Source: Linnemannia schmuckeri (lineage: Eukaryota; Mortierellomycota; Mortierellomycetes; Mortierellales; Mortierellaceae). Taken from it: 64,000 nucleotides of DNA. The notes beneath the pieces were generated by a model that saw nothing but the letters and a program-made list of their open reading frames with translations, made no database searches and was not told the origin of the DNA. Shown here piece by piece: positions 22,887-34,726 of the stretch (positions are counted from its first letter, which is position 1; every line of letters begins with the position of its first letter). The translations under genes were made by a program, and so were the position numbers. The DNA is taken from assembly GCA_029449235.1 (NCBI GenBank), contig JANATG010000005.1, positions 620,001 to 684,000 on the forward strand, given 5' to 3'.

Positions 22887-24736
22887 TTATGTTAACCATG
22901 GCGTATGTAGAGAATAGAGAACATTGACAAAAAAACCAACAATACCCAGCACATTGCTAAGGTATTCCTTTTTCGCCAGTCGTACCAAAACACTGGCATC
23001 AACGAATCGACCGACAGTCTTGCAACGCTGCTGGTGGTCCATGGCAAAGAACTCTTTCAACGAGCACAAGGAGAGGATCAATTGGATCGAGAACGGGTTG
23101 AATATCCGGAATGCGCCTAGGAATCGTTCATGCTAAGAAGAAGAAGTGACGACAACGACGGCAAAGCCATTGTTGATGCCGTCAAGCAAAGAAAGAAGAA
23201 TTTCAGATCGGTCGTTGTGTGGTGTAACGAGTGGTTTTTCATATACGTAATGATACCACCCACAGAAACAGGAGCTCCTCACATTTCTTTCCCCCCCCCC
23301 CAACTTACAGTACTATCCTGGTCACTCAACCAATCCCTCCAGAGCCACTCGGCAGCATCCTGCCAGCCGTCCTCGTCTCTCCGGATCCCCGCTTTAGCAG
23401 CACGATCGATTCGTCTCACAATCCCCTCACCAATCGCTCGAACCATTCTTGCCGCACTTCGTTCATCTGACGCGAATAGGACCTGTGTTTCAAATGGGAT
23501 CTCGTCCATGGCCTGTCCTGGGTCTTGCAACCCAAACGGTCCTTGTTGTCGAGCGTTACCCACCTTTGTTTGATGAGAAGGATGACCAAGGAGGGAATGG
23601 TGAATCCTGGAGAGCCAACAGGTTCGAGTCTGCGTGAACGGTACCCAAGCCATGAACTGGCTCAGATTCTTCATCGTCGGTCCAGTATACGGATTCGGTC
23701 GTGCCAAGATCGACAAAGGCGGTGCCGAAGGCGCTCGCTGCATACCAGTGGCGCGGATATTCCCCGCAGTCACTAAATGCGCAGGCGAGTAATACTCCTC
23801 AAAGATCAACCACAAGTTCTTGTACCGGGGACCGATCCTCGCCAAGGTCGCAACAAGTGCCTTCAGTCCTCCCTCAACGTCCAATCCAGCAGCCTGGCCC
23901 AGATCTCCGAGCGGTTGGAAAATAATGGCGGTGTGTTCGTCCAGAATCAGGTCTGCTTCTACCGGTGATGTTGTGTCCCAACCTTGCATCGTATCAGGGG
24001 TTACATCCTTCACAGTATCAATGACAACAAAATGGTAAACACAGACCAGTTATTATGTGTTATGAATGTGGACGATGTATCCGCCGTTGAAAGACACATT
24101 TCAACGCGTTATTACCCTCAAGTACTCAAAGTCCCGCTCAACAAGCGAAGCACATCCACAGTCTGGGTCAACAATCGCCCTGACAAGCGCATTCTTCTGG
24201 ATCAACCGACTCGAAGCAATATACTTGTGAGTCTCTTGGGATTCTGGCGCAGGCAGAGGATCATATTCTCGAGGAACAGGCGTAGGTAAATCAATATGCT
24301 TTTCCAGCGGCTCTTCCTTGACGACCAGAGAAAGAAGAGGAGGAGAAGGAAGAGAAGGAGGACGCTTTGGGACAATCAGACTTCTGTTCAACAAAGCTGG
24401 GCTGCTTGCAGTCGACGAGTAAGATCTGACTGAGTTATTGTTGGAGGCGCAAAGGGTAGAACCGGCGTGAGATCCTGAGCGAGAAACTGAATGGCGTGAA
24501 TATTGTTGGGGTATGAGCGAGGTTGGGGTTACTGGCGACACAGAGTAGGTCCTGGGTTTTTTAGAGGGATTTGACGAAGAGGTAGGCACTGGCGATGGTG
24601 CGGTAGGTGGCAAAGGCTTGGCGAGAGACCGCAAAGCTATGAACTTATTGATGGCTGAGGAGGGTAGAAAGTTCGACGATGCCATCTTGTCTTGTTTGTC
24701 GGGCATGGTTGAGAGGTATATGAGACGTGTGTACAC
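22887..24736 (-). CDS. Probable XPF-like meiotic protein (Zip2/SHOC1 family), ERCC4-like core plus helix-hairpin-helix
   Basis: Three exons, 24736-24116, 24007-23309 and 23132-22887, all joined in phase 0, give 521 residues from the first ATG; in-frame ATGs at 24706 and 24685 are equally possible starts. The first 150 residues are Ser/Pro-rich. Then follows an ordered part: SSRLIQKNALVRAIVD, LVERDFEYLR, EADLILDEHTAIIFQPL and YKNLWLIFEEYY, the strand pattern of an inactive XPF/ERCC4-type nuclease fold. The last exon (RFLGAFRIFNPFSIQLILSL, then KTVGRFVDASVLVRL) looks like a helix-hairpin-helix pair. This layout is known from Zip2/SHOC1, which pairs with Spo16 at meiotic crossovers. Assignment rests on remembered family patterns and is tentative; another XPF-family relative remains possible. 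The acceptor at 24008 has a poor pyrimidine tract. Confidence 0.5.
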
Positions 24737-24868
24737 GGAAGGGGAAAAGGAAAGGAGGACTATGAGAATGAAGGATGGTGAAAGAGATGAAGAATGTGTT
24801 CATTGAAGAATGCTTTTTTTTTTTTATTATCAAATACTGGATTTGGTGGCAAACAAGATATAGTTGTA

Positions 24869-26367
24869 TTAAGAGGCGGTCACTGAACTAGAAGTCGAGG
24901 GAGCACCGCGACGGGCACGATTCTTAGGGACAGCATTGTCATCGCCCGCCAACAGGGGCTCAGTCTCATTGGTATCAAAGTCGCCATAGCCATGGCTGGT
25001 CGCACGGAAGTGGTAGTAGATACACATCACAAGGAGCGTGCCCTGAAGACATCCCGTCACTGCATACACAATCCATGTGGTCCAGTTGGCTCCTGGGCGC
25101 AGCGCCAACGACAGAGTCAATAGTGCTGCTCCAGGTGTCTGCATCAACATCATTGGGATACTCAGTGCTCCGACAGACTAGGTGAACAGAGGGTGGAAAG
25201 AAGTCAGCCTCAAGAAGGATCTGATGAATAGAGCATGTCATAACTATTCATGCATGTGTGTGTGAATTTATCCCTATTTTGTCACATCTGATCTTTCATA
25301 AAGAGATGGAGAGAGAATGATTTACGAACCTTGCGCTTGAATGTCCTGATAATCTGAGGCACATACTGAATGGCCGCCAATACAACACTAGTGATGCCTA
25401 AGAAGCTAGCCCATCCAGATGTCCAGGAGTTCTCGGGTCCGCCAACAAAGGCCAGCAAGTAGATGGTGACCAAGAGAGCGATAAAGAAGTGGCCTCCAAC
25501 CACGTGGGCAATGATTAAGGAGAGAGTCCACTCCTTGGAGCGGGTTGTCCTATCCAGTTCCTCAGAGACCTTTTTGCGGGCTGGGTAGTAGATCAGGAAT
25601 AGAATGAAGCTAAGTAGAAAAGAGATGGTATCAAAGAGGTGTCGTTTCGAATCAATACGGACATTCCGGAGCTGCTTTCCTCGTTCCACGTTCTCCTGTT
25701 TGCCCCAACGTTCGTTATATTTTCTTTGTCAAGAAAATTAAAGAGACACCGAAGTCGGTGACAAACAGAGGAGAGACTTACACTAGACCAAACATGATAA
25801 ATTGAACTCCGAGCTGTGCAATACCCAGCGTGCTTTCCAGACAGGGTCCAAGGCTCTAATAATTGTGATTAAATGAAAGCTTTAGCAACATTGCGCTCCA
25901 AGAAGGAAAAAGACGGATATCGCTTTCCAATTGCTCCTTGTGTTTACACACGAGTAGTTGACTTACAAGGACTTTGCAACACATGATAACTTTCCACTGC
26001 AGGATAACAATGTTCAAAAAGGTCGAGCTGGCAGAGACGCAGCCGAGTAAAAGGAACCAAGGACTGATGCCATCACTGGTTCCTTTGTGGATAATGCGAA
26101 AGTGCTATGAAGTTGAACAATATGGTGGCAAAGGGCAGAGAGCAAGCGTTAATAACATAATGCCAAGTAACCATGTATGATAAAATTGGGTTCTCCTTGG
26201 CAAAACGTCCAGGTATAAGCTAGTACCTGGGGCAAGTAAGAAACGACCATGCCGACGAGGATAAAGAGCGAAAGGGCAAGCTCAAAGTCGCTGTGGTGAG
26301 GGTGACATTCGCCAGGCTGGGGAGTAGGCTCGTCAGAGCTAAAGGTCCATGGTTTAAGAACCGACAT
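24869..26367 (-). CDS. PQ-loop repeat membrane protein
   Basis: Five exons, 26367-26227, 26104-25967, 25855-25782, 25723-25330 and 25177-24869, give 351 residues. Two PQ-loop motifs are visible: SYLPQHFRIIHKGTSDGISP near residue 45 and YVPQIIRTFKRKSVGALSIP near 240, each joining hydrophobic helices, seven predicted in all. The second half contains MMLMQTPGAALLTLSLALRP and NWTTWIVYAVTGCLQGTLL. PQ-loop proteins (cystinosin, Ypq, SWEET-like) carry small solutes such as amino acids across vacuolar or other endomembranes; the substrate here is unknown. For exon 4 the AAG acceptor at 25724 was preferred because it restores phase after a perfect GTAAGT donor and adds the plausible KYNERWGKQENVERGK; a CAG further on fits only with a GTGTAA donor. 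The last donor is GTTCGT, a weak site. Confidence 0.8.
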
Positions 26368-27101
26368 GCTTTGTGAATGGTGAGGAGAAGCGTGTGAAAG
26401 CTTACCAATGTTGAACAAGAGAGTGAGAGAAAAAGGAAGTAAGGGTATTGGTGCTGAAAGAGGAGTGAAGTGGTGTAAAGGATGAGGGTAGGAAAGAGAG
26501 AAAGAAAGTGAAAGTAAGGAGACGAGCGGGTGTTCAGCGAGTGACAAGAAGGGCGAGTCAGGTCGCCAAAGGTCAAAGGCTAGGTAAGGTCCGCTCAAAA
26601 AAGGGTCAGTCACGAAGGAACCACGGGTGAGAGAGACCCAGCCAAAATGTACGAAGGAGACCTTCACGCTGGTGCTCAGCGGCTCTCCAATTGAAAAATC
26701 GAAGGATCACCTGACCCTCCAAAAACGCGTGTGACGTCACCAACTTATTATTACAAGAAGTTTGTTTGCGGTGAAAAACGAAGAAAGCACACCTTGAAGA
26801 GAAACCTGTTCGCTATTTCCCCACTCTCCACTCTCCCCTCTCCACTTCTCTTCTCTCACACTGTTTCCATCATCCATCCATCCAACAGCACCATCAACGC
26901 GTAGAAAACAGACTTGAAACGACCGATTCCATCAGGAACACAAAAGCAAGAAAAAAGATTAAAGAACAAGTCCCTCAGCAGATTCATCGGCACGTTACTT
27001 TTTCTTTATTGGGATTCCTTTAAAGCCTCCACCAGTCACGTACAGAACCCTCCCTCCGCTTTCCACAACCACACATACACCTCCGCCGTCTTCTCGCCAC
27101 C
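26368..27101. other. Divergent promoter region, PQ-loop gene / DSN1
   Basis: 734 bp containing two ACGCGT elements (26725-26730 and 26897-26902) and a palindromic TGACGTCA (26732-26739). The 300 bp before DSN1 are pyrimidine-rich. An open frame beginning at 26914 runs into DSN1 sequence but crosses its first exon out of frame and is not the gene. Confidence 0.65.
26725..26739. promoter_or_regulatory. Adjacent MCB-like (ACGCGT) and CRE-like (TGACGTCA) elements
   Basis: ACGCGT at 26725-26730 is the MluI cell-cycle box bound by MBF in ascomycete fungi; TGACGTCA at 26732-26739 is the perfect palindrome for ATF/CREB bZIP proteins. A second ACGCGT lies at 26897. They stand 200-380 bp upstream of DSN1, a cell-cycle gene. 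Function in this lineage is inferred only. Confidence 0.4.
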
Positions 27102-29419
27102 ATGCCGCCACGAGGCACCACGAAGGCCGTCAGGGCCGCGAAAAAGAGGAAGAACATCGACCGAAGTGACGACGACTCTGACTCGGACTTTGATTATACC
27201 CACTACTCCAAGCAACGGCAAACTACCTCAAAACAAAAGCCTTACCAAGTGCGCCAGGAACGCCAGGAGCGCCAGGAGCATAGGTCAAAGGCCCAAGTCG
27301 TCCGCTCTACTCACAAGCAGAAGCAACAGGCTGTCCCCTCACTCTCGGCATCGGATAGCCCTTCGCCGCCAGCCGATAGCTGGAGAGCAGAGCTCTCCGA
27401 AATGGTACGACACATCCCTCAGCGCAACGTTTTCTTTTGTCCGCGATGGAACAGCAAGCCGATGCTTTTTTGTTCACACTGTTTTTAGAGACGAATTGCA
27501 AGAAACGTTCACTGGAAAGAGCCCGACACTTACCTCTTTTCTTTTCCCTACTCTTCGTTACACTTCTTTAGAAGCGAACCAAGCGATGTACGTTGTCACC
27601 AATTCTTTCTTTTCGGAGGACGTCTTTCACAGTAAAAGCGATACTAAAACCATGTTTCATGCTTCGCCCATAATACATATGATACCTATAGTTACGGAGG
27701 ACGACCGAGGATTCGTGTTCACAAGGAAAAAGAAGATTGCAGTGGAAGCAGTACCAGAAGTATCAACACCCATTCGCAGCAGATATGCTGATAACGACCG
27801 CACCGCACGTTCGACACCTCTTCGACCACCGACACCGGAACGGACACCCTCCAAGGACAAAGGTCGTCGAGGAGCATTAGGGTCATTGACTCGGCAGGTA
27901 CCTTCATCAGACCTATCGACACCTCGCAACTCGCGCCGACTGACTTTCCAGATGCCTGATAGTTTTGTGGAAACTGATGTCGTCATTCCAATGAGAGAGA
28001 CGCCTACAATCAACAAAAACAAGGACCTGCGGAGCGCCAACAGGAGGTCAAGTTTGACCATGCGTGGTAAACGCGCTTCTTCCATTGGAAACGGGTTCAC
28101 AGGTGCGTAATACACTTGATTGACGAGTGTATCTCGGAGAACATTATGATCATTGTTAATGTGCACATTGGAGTCTGCTACCCTTTCCCTTTGCACCAAG
28201 GATGGACGAGCCCTGTCAGTGATGGATACTTGAATTGTTTTTAAGATTTCTGTAACTTAACTCATGTTCAATTACTCTCCTATTCCTTTGCTCAGCTCTC
28301 CCGCATCCGTCAGTGGACCCAAAGACATTTTTCCGACATATTTCAGCGGACGACCCAGCTCCCATTCGGATGAAGCAATTGATGGCATGGTGTGCGCGAA
28401 TTTCAATTGACAAACAGCGGAGCAAGTCTCAGACGGCTCTCAGGATTGCCAAGGGGGTGGAGGAGGAAGTATTGTCAATGTTGATCTCGGGGCAGCTTAG
28501 TGTCTCATGGTACAGCCGACCCCTGGACAAGGACCCTATCCGGACGGCACCCAAAAAGCCCCACCAACAAAACACGGAGAATATGCGGAAGCTGAGGGAG
28601 TGCGAGGCACAGATTGCGAAATTGCGCAAGGAGGACGAGGACTGGACAAAGGTGATCAGTTCTTTTAACACCTTCCATGCGGCGCTATTGGATACTGGGG
28701 CGAAACTTCCGCCAGGCAACGAACCGGTACTCATGCCCGAGTCGTTTGTGGAGGAGATTGACCTGAGTCTGTTGACAGCGGATGAGAGGAGTCTTTGGGA
28801 GAAGCATTGCAAACCCAAGGATGGGACCTCAACGCCGGGCAAGTCACCGAAAGCAGGAACTACAGCCAACGGCGCTGGGCAATTTGGACGAGATAGCAAC
28901 AAATGGATGACAGAAATGATGAGCACTCTAGAGACCGAGGTACGTCTTTCAAGACTATTGAACGTCTGCCTTTCTATCCTTTTAACAGGCATTTTCATTG
29001 GTTTGCTTTACTAATACTTTTGTCATTTTTTTTTGCCACGCAATGTTGCGATATAATAGGTGGATAACCTTCGGGATACGCTATATACTGCATCTAGATT
29101 TGATAAGATGGCTAAGCAGTACACGGACCAGGTTCTGGAGCAGATTGCACTGGCATTGGACGAACGGCAACACCCGCGGACGACGGAGAGTAGTATACCC
29201 CTGCTGGCGGGGATCCATACATCCTCTTCCTCTACTTCTTCTTCTCTTCTTTCGGCTACGGGTGCTAAGGATGGCTCTATACCAACAACAAAATCGGCAT
29301 TATCTAGTACACGGACAGGCGGCATTGGTAATGGTGGAGGTCTTAGTAGTGGTTCTGGTCCAGATAGTGTAGATGATCCACGACAGATTTTGCGTGCCTT
29401 GTCACGGCTCAGTCTATAA
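27102..29419 (+). CDS. DSN1: Kinetochore protein Dsn1 (Mis13), Mis12/MIND complex subunit
   Basis: Five exons, 27102-27404, 27572-27587, 27692-28102, 28296-28939 and 29060-29419, give 577 residues. The family core is clear: a basic SSLTMRGKRASSIGNGF followed across an intron by LPHPSVDPKTFFRHISADDP and RMKQLMAWCARI, then a helical C-terminal half (ENMRKLRECEAQIAKLRKED). Dsn1 joins Mis12, Nnf1 and Nsl1 to link the inner kinetochore to Ndc80. The N-terminal 100 residues are basic and disordered. The second exon is only 16 nt; it is needed because the first exon ends in phase 0 while the third starts in phase 1, and it yields KRTKR then FTEDDRGFVFTRKKK. A Ser/Thr-rich tail ends the protein. Divergent from the PQ-loop gene. 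Confidence 0.87.
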
Positions 29420-30321
29420 TGCAGTCTGTCGAGTTTCAAATCATCGTCAACCAGTCACGACAATAGAGGCATCAATATCATCATCGAATAAACCCTAATA
29501 GCATCAAGTCTTTTGGCATTATCGATAGAAAAATGGATAGTTTTGCTGCATGTGTAAACTGTAGGGAAATAGTACACCTAGCGAGAAAAGGTACATGAGA
29601 TCCTATTTCCCATGTACTGCTAACGAAAAAAAAAGAAAAGAACCAATGGACGAGTGGAATATCAGTCCACCTACTTCACACTTTTCACATCTTATCACAT
29701 ATCGCATGTGCACACATACCTCCGCCAATGCTCTCTTCTTGTTTGGTCTTCCTTCACTCTCAAATGGCGCTGTTCTGTTCCTGTTGCGGGATCCATATAC
29801 CTCATCCGATTATATTTTTTTTTTCTCTTTTGGTGTTTAAAACTTTAGCAACCAACTCCGCGAAAGAAGAAAGTCAGTGTGTTGTGTGTGTGTGTGTATG
29901 TGTGTGCCTGAAACGCTTTGAAAACATGAAAGATTTTTCCAATCATGGATGGATTGGGTGGGCGATATGAAGGAAGAAGAAAAGTATGAGACAAGTTGAC
30001 CCCGTCCTCTTCTTCCGTTTTCTGTTTTGACCGACTTTTTGAATGCCCGAGAAAACAGGAGGAAAAAAAAAAGACAATAAAAAATGCAGAGAGAACCGAG
30101 CGCACGCTCAAGTAATCCACAACACGCCACTGACATAGCAATTACTCCCATACTTTAACTTGGAATGGTTTGATGATTTGACGGTTGTTTTTAATGCTGG
30201 GCAGGGAGAAGAGAAAGAGGTATCGATATGCTGACTTGAATAAGAAAAAAAAGAGAAGCTAACAAGCGTTTGTACTGTGGAAAAAAAAGAACAGAAGAAA
30301 AAGAAAATAAAGACTTCTCTT
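29420..30321. other. Intergenic region between convergent DSN1 and VTC1
   Basis: About 900 bp, A/T-rich, with a (GT)n run near 29885-29907 and several short A or T runs. No gene supported. Confidence 0.6.
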
Positions 30322-30735
30322 CTAATGGGCTTCACTGAATCTCAGTCCAAAGTTAATCAAGATGGCCGCCAAAATAAAAACACACAAAACAGTCGGTCCA
30401 AAACGATCATCATAAGGACCAGGCAAACGCTTCCTAATCCTATCCGCTCTCCAATGGAAAGTAGCCAAAGCATAGATCATCACCACCATGGCCACAAAGG
30501 TAAAGACACCAGCTGAGATACGACCGATCCGGTCTCCAAAGTTGAGAAGGCCAATGGCGAGGGATCCGAGGAGGACGGTGAAGTTGAGCCAGGAGAGGAA
30601 GGTACGTTCGTTGGCGAAGAAGACCTTGGGCTCGACTCGTACGGGGAGGGCGATGCGTTTTCCGGGGGTTGCTTGGAGGAGAGGTTGGGTTGAGGAGGCC
30701 TCGGGCATGGTGGTTGAGTGGATGTGTCCTGACAT
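30322..30735 (-). CDS. VTC1: Vacuolar transporter chaperone subunit 1 (Vtc1)
   Basis: Single exon, 137 residues, the normal length of Vtc1. The block RVEPKVFFANERTFLSWLNF is the hallmark of the VTC transmembrane (DUF202) domain, followed by three membrane helices (about 47-66, 74-95 and 112-132). The VTC complex synthesises inorganic polyphosphate from ATP and pushes it into the vacuole; Vtc1 is the membrane-only subunit shared by the complexes. The start at 30735 overlaps an (ATGT)n microsatellite, and another Met nine codons later (MPEASSTQP) is a possible alternative. Confidence 0.93.
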   Translation of the reverse strand: MSGHIHSTTMPEASSTQPLLQATPGKRIALPVRVEPKVFFANERTFLSWLNFTVLLGSLAIGLLNFGDRIGRISAGVFTFVAMVVMIYALATFHWRADRIRKRLPGPYDDRFGPTVLCVFILAAILINFGLRFSEAH

Positions 30736-30760
30736 TATGTATGTATGTATGTATGTATGT
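30733..30760. repeat. (ATGT)n microsatellite at the VTC1 start codon
   Basis: About six ATGT units immediately upstream of and touching the VTC1 ATG (read as ACAT on the coding strand). Variation here would alter the leader right at the initiation site. Confidence 0.8.
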
Positions 30761-31218
30761 GTTGTGTGTGGTGTAGGTGTTCCTGAGGGTGTGGTTTGTT
30801 GTGAAGTCGTAAGGTCGCAAAAATGAGGTTGGGTCGCTGATTTGTCTAGTGTGTGTATGATAGTAAACTATTGATGATACCGAGAAAAAGGAGAAAGGGT
30901 CCGAATAGGGCGTGAATTATGTTTTCTTTGGAATGCATATAATGACGCGGATGATCGTTGCTGAGGCAACAGCGATGTGATGAGTTGGTGATGATTCTCC
31001 TGCAATGAGCACGCAGACTGTACCTAATCAGGAGAGGGTGATGAGCAAACGAGAATGGAGAGTGGGGAGTGAAAAGAGGAGAAGAATGATGTAAAGAAGT
31101 TAAAAAAGTGAAAACAGAAAGAAAAAAAAGGAAAAACAATGTCAAATAGCCCGCTTCTTCTAAACCCATTCACACGGTCACTCACAGCACTCCTGCCTTC
31201 GTGTCTGACAGAATTGGA

Positions 31219-31250
<32 letters not shown>

Positions 31251-32193
31251 CGTGGAACGGATCTGAAAAGGAACGGTGAGAGATAGATAGATAGATAGAC
31301 CTTTTTTTCTCTCTAACTATCCTCCTTCACTCTCCTTGTTCTCGCCATCTTTGTTCCTCTCCATCATCATCAACATCAACATCCTAGCCTTGAATGTCTA
31401 TCTATCTATCCGCCAGTCGAATAGAATACACATCCACATCCTCTCCATCCCTCCATCGATGAATGTCTGAGCAACAGGCAGACAGACCGCAGGGGAGGAG
31501 AATCAAACAAAAACACGACCAGATTCGATGGCCGGCGCACGTTCCTAGACCACGCTCTCCTATAGGCCCGCTTACTTTTTCAACTCGAAAAACAAACACT
31601 CAGACTCAGATCGCAAAAAAAAATCCATAAACCTTACCTCTGAATGTCAATCATCATCCAGCCATTCACTCTACTCAACGCACACACACTCACAACCTAA
31701 CTTAACTCAACTCAACCTACAGCATAGTCTAACCCTTCCCTTCACCCCACCCTTGCCATTATTCCTTTTTCAAATAGCAATCCATGCCATCTCATCGTGT
31801 CCTCTTTCATTTTTCCTCTCCGCCTCTATCCTGTCCATCTGGACTTTTTTTTTGTTGTCCTCTTCATCGATGATCTACTCTTTTTACTCCGTCGTGCTCC
31901 TACTCAACAAGTGGTCTATCATATTATTTGCAGTGCTCAGCAGCAGCCTTATGACTTGAGGGCATGAAACTTCAAATTGAGATTGTATTTTGTAATTTTT
32001 TTTTGCAATGGTTATGAAAAAAGGAGGCGCACTAGACAGACATGAAAAAACGATCGATATCTAGAGATGTTGTGAAAAATCAGCAAAGGAAAGAAAAGAA
32101 AGAAAGAAAAGCGAATACATTGTTCTCGTCTCTCTACTCGTCGGAAAAAAAGGGAGACGCGATCTTGAGGAAAGCGGACAAATAACCGCTCTT
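30761..32193. other. Intergenic region VTC1 / ARB1, with T30 and AGAT repeats
   Basis: About 1.4 kb with a run of 30 T (31221-31250), about five AGAT units (31281-31300) and a later TCTA group near 31396. No conserved coding frame is visible. It holds the VTC1 promoter and ARB1 terminator. Confidence 0.6.
31221..31250. repeat. T30 homopolymer
   Basis: Thirty consecutive T in the VTC1/ARB1 gap, near the end of the ARB1 3' side. Length is likely to vary and is error-prone in sequencing. Confidence 0.95.
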
Positions 32194-34726
32194 TTAGTTG
32201 ATGGCGCTCTCACGCGACTTCTTCTGGAGGATCTTCTTGTACTCGGCAATGGTCCCATCAAACACAGACACGCCCTTGTCGACAACAATAATCTGCTCCG
32301 CAACCTCCTTCAACAGACGGAAATCGTGAGAGACCAACACAACTCCTCCCGAAAAGTTCTTGATCGCATCCGCCAACGAATCAATTGACTCCATATCCAA
32401 ATGATTCGTAGGCTCGTCCAACAACAGCATGTGAGGTCTCGACAATGCCAGCTCGGCAAACACCAACCGCGTCTTGAGACCATCTGAGAGGTGTCCAATG
32501 GGTGACGTCTGATGCGATCCCGTCAAACCATAACGACCGATCTGCTGGCGCCAATGGTCAACATCCTGCGGCATGTCGGGGAACTTCTTACGCAGGTAGT
32601 CAATGGGCGACAGATCCATCTCCAGTTGATCTGCTGAGTGCTGGTTGTACTTGCCCAGCTTCAACTGCATGTGGCGCTGAATCCGGCCCTCGGTTGCCGT
32701 CAGCTCTCCCGTCATCAACTTGAGCAGCGTCGACTTTCCTGCTCCGTTCGGCCCGACCAATGCAACACGCGAATCCATATCGATACCAAGATCAACTCCT
32801 CGGTAGAGAGCATCCTTGATATCCCCCGAGTAGGCAAAACCGACGTCGTCAAAGGCCAGCACAGGCGGAGGTAACTTGTCGGTGTCCGAAAACTTGAACT
32901 TGAACAACAGTGGTGGATCGACTTTCTCCACCAATCCAGCTGCCTCCATCTTGTCGATAATCTTTTGCTTGGATTTGGCCTGTCTGACCAGGTTGGCGTA
33001 GGTACCGGCAGAAGCGATGAATTTCTTAATGTGCGCAATCTCCTCCTGCTGCTTAACGTAAGCCTTCATCTGGTTGACCTCCAACTCAGCACGGGTCTTG
33101 ACATAGGTGTCGTAATTACCACCATAGTTGACCAGCTTGCGTTTGTGGTTCAGGTTCATGATGTTAGTGCAGACTCCGTTCAAGAAATCCTGGGAATGGG
33201 AGATGAGGATCAAGATACGATCATACTTGGAAAGGTAGTCTTCCAACCACACACAGGCCTCAAGGTCCAGATGGTTGGTGGGCTCGTCCAGAAGGAGTAG
33301 CGTGGGCTTGACAAACAGAGCCTTAGCCAGGGCGACACGCATACGCCATCCTCCCGACATGTCCTTGGTGGCCTTGAGCATGTCCTTCTTGGTAAATCCA
33401 AGACCGTGAAGCAACGTTGCAGCACGCGTCTCAAAGGTCGCAGGATCCAATTGCTCGATACGGTCGTAGATGTCGTCCAACAGAGGGTTCTCGGCTCCGT
33501 CGACCTCTGCCAACATATCCTCGACCTGCTTCTCTAGACGCTCCACTTCGTGTTTCGCCTCGATCATGACCGCCTCGATGGCATTGTGATCCGAGGGAGC
33601 AGCTTCCTCTTGCAAAAGATAAATCTATTATTTTTCCACAAAGCAAAGTCGTAAAAGATATAAAACAAAACATGTACATACGTCGTCAGTAACACTTTTG
33701 TTTTTTCTTTTTGGTTCCATGTGCTTGGTTGTGTGTGAAGGAATCGATTGATTGTGATACAAATGACGCAGTAATCAACAAAAAAAACAACAACAACAAC
33801 CAAAGAACAAAGGGGAAAAAAACGAAAAGAAGTAAGGAGTCCGTCCGTCCATCGATCTCGTCCGCGCACGATCAGAACAATACATGTACGATGGCGGCTG
33901 GAAACAACGAGGCAGGGGGCAAAGAAAGGAGAAAAGGTTACCCCTTCATCCATTTTTACTCCTGTGGCACGAGAGTAAGTATCCAACAAGAAAGAGAAAA
34001 CAAAACACGGACCGGGACCACAACACAAAAAAAATGAAAATGGACCAAAGGGGCCATCCCAAACAACAACAAGCGAGTGGAAATAGTACAGGGGCAGGGA
34101 CTCCAAAGGAAACAAACGACCCATTTTCGAATCCCTTGTGAAAAAAGGCTAAAAGACCAATGATGCGGAATATGATGTATGACGAACAATCTCAAGATAA
34201 CGAAAACCATAGTACGCTTTCTATGCTTTCCCTCCCTCCCTATTTCTTCTACAGAACAAGAGAGTAACAACAAACGTCATAAGTGTCCACAACAAGAACT
34301 TACATCAATGTGCTCAGGGATAGGAACCTCACGGGCAGCAAGACACTCGAGGAAGGTCGACTTTCCAGATCCATTGGCACCGATGAGTCCATAGCGACGT
34401 CCAAAGTTGAGATCAATGTCCGTATTGGAGATCAACTCGCGACCATGGAAACGGAGAGAAAAAGACTCAATCTTGATATCACGCGAGAGAGGTTGGGAGG
34501 TCAGGACTCCGGTCGAGGTACGGTCACCGCCTTTACGCTGGGCTACTTCCATGGCGTTGAGGCCGGGAATGAGGACATCGGCATCGTCAGCCGAGGGCTC
34601 TGGAGGGACGGGGGTGTTGCGTCCATTTGTGGTGGCGGGCGAAGAGGCTGTGGAGGACTTTTTGGAGGCTTCCTTGAGAGCCTTTGCGGCGAGACGCTTT
34701 TGCTTGGATGCGGATAGTGCCGACAT
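32194..34726 (-). CDS. ARB1: ABC-F ATPase Arb1 (ABCF2-type), ribosome biogenesis
   Basis: Two exons, 34726-34304 and 33624-32194, split by a 679-nt intron, give 617 residues, the normal Arb1/ABCF2 length. There are two ATP-binding cassettes and no membrane helices. Cassette 1 has Walker A GANGSGKST (near 116), signature MSGGWRMRVALAKALF and LLLDEPTNHLDLEA. Cassette 2 has GPNGAGKST (near 432), a variant signature HLSDGLKTRLVFAELALSRP and a second LLLDEPTNHLDMES. The N-terminus (SALSASKQKRLAAKALKEA) matches the family. Arb1 is a soluble ATPase shuttling between nucleus and cytoplasm in 40S and 60S subunit maturation. The acceptor at 33625 was chosen because it supplies IYLLQEE, which restores the conserved EHIDIYLL block. 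It is divergent from the ZIP transporter gene. Confidence 0.92.

Noticed and set aside
26120..26130. Rpn4 PACE element GGTGGCAAA (also near 24845)
   Set aside because: It is inside or next to the PQ-loop gene and not near the proteasome gene SCL1; chance match.
26914..28110. 398-residue open frame covering the start of DSN1
   Set aside because: It crosses DSN1 exon 1 out of frame and runs through two introns; only its last third coincides with a real exon.
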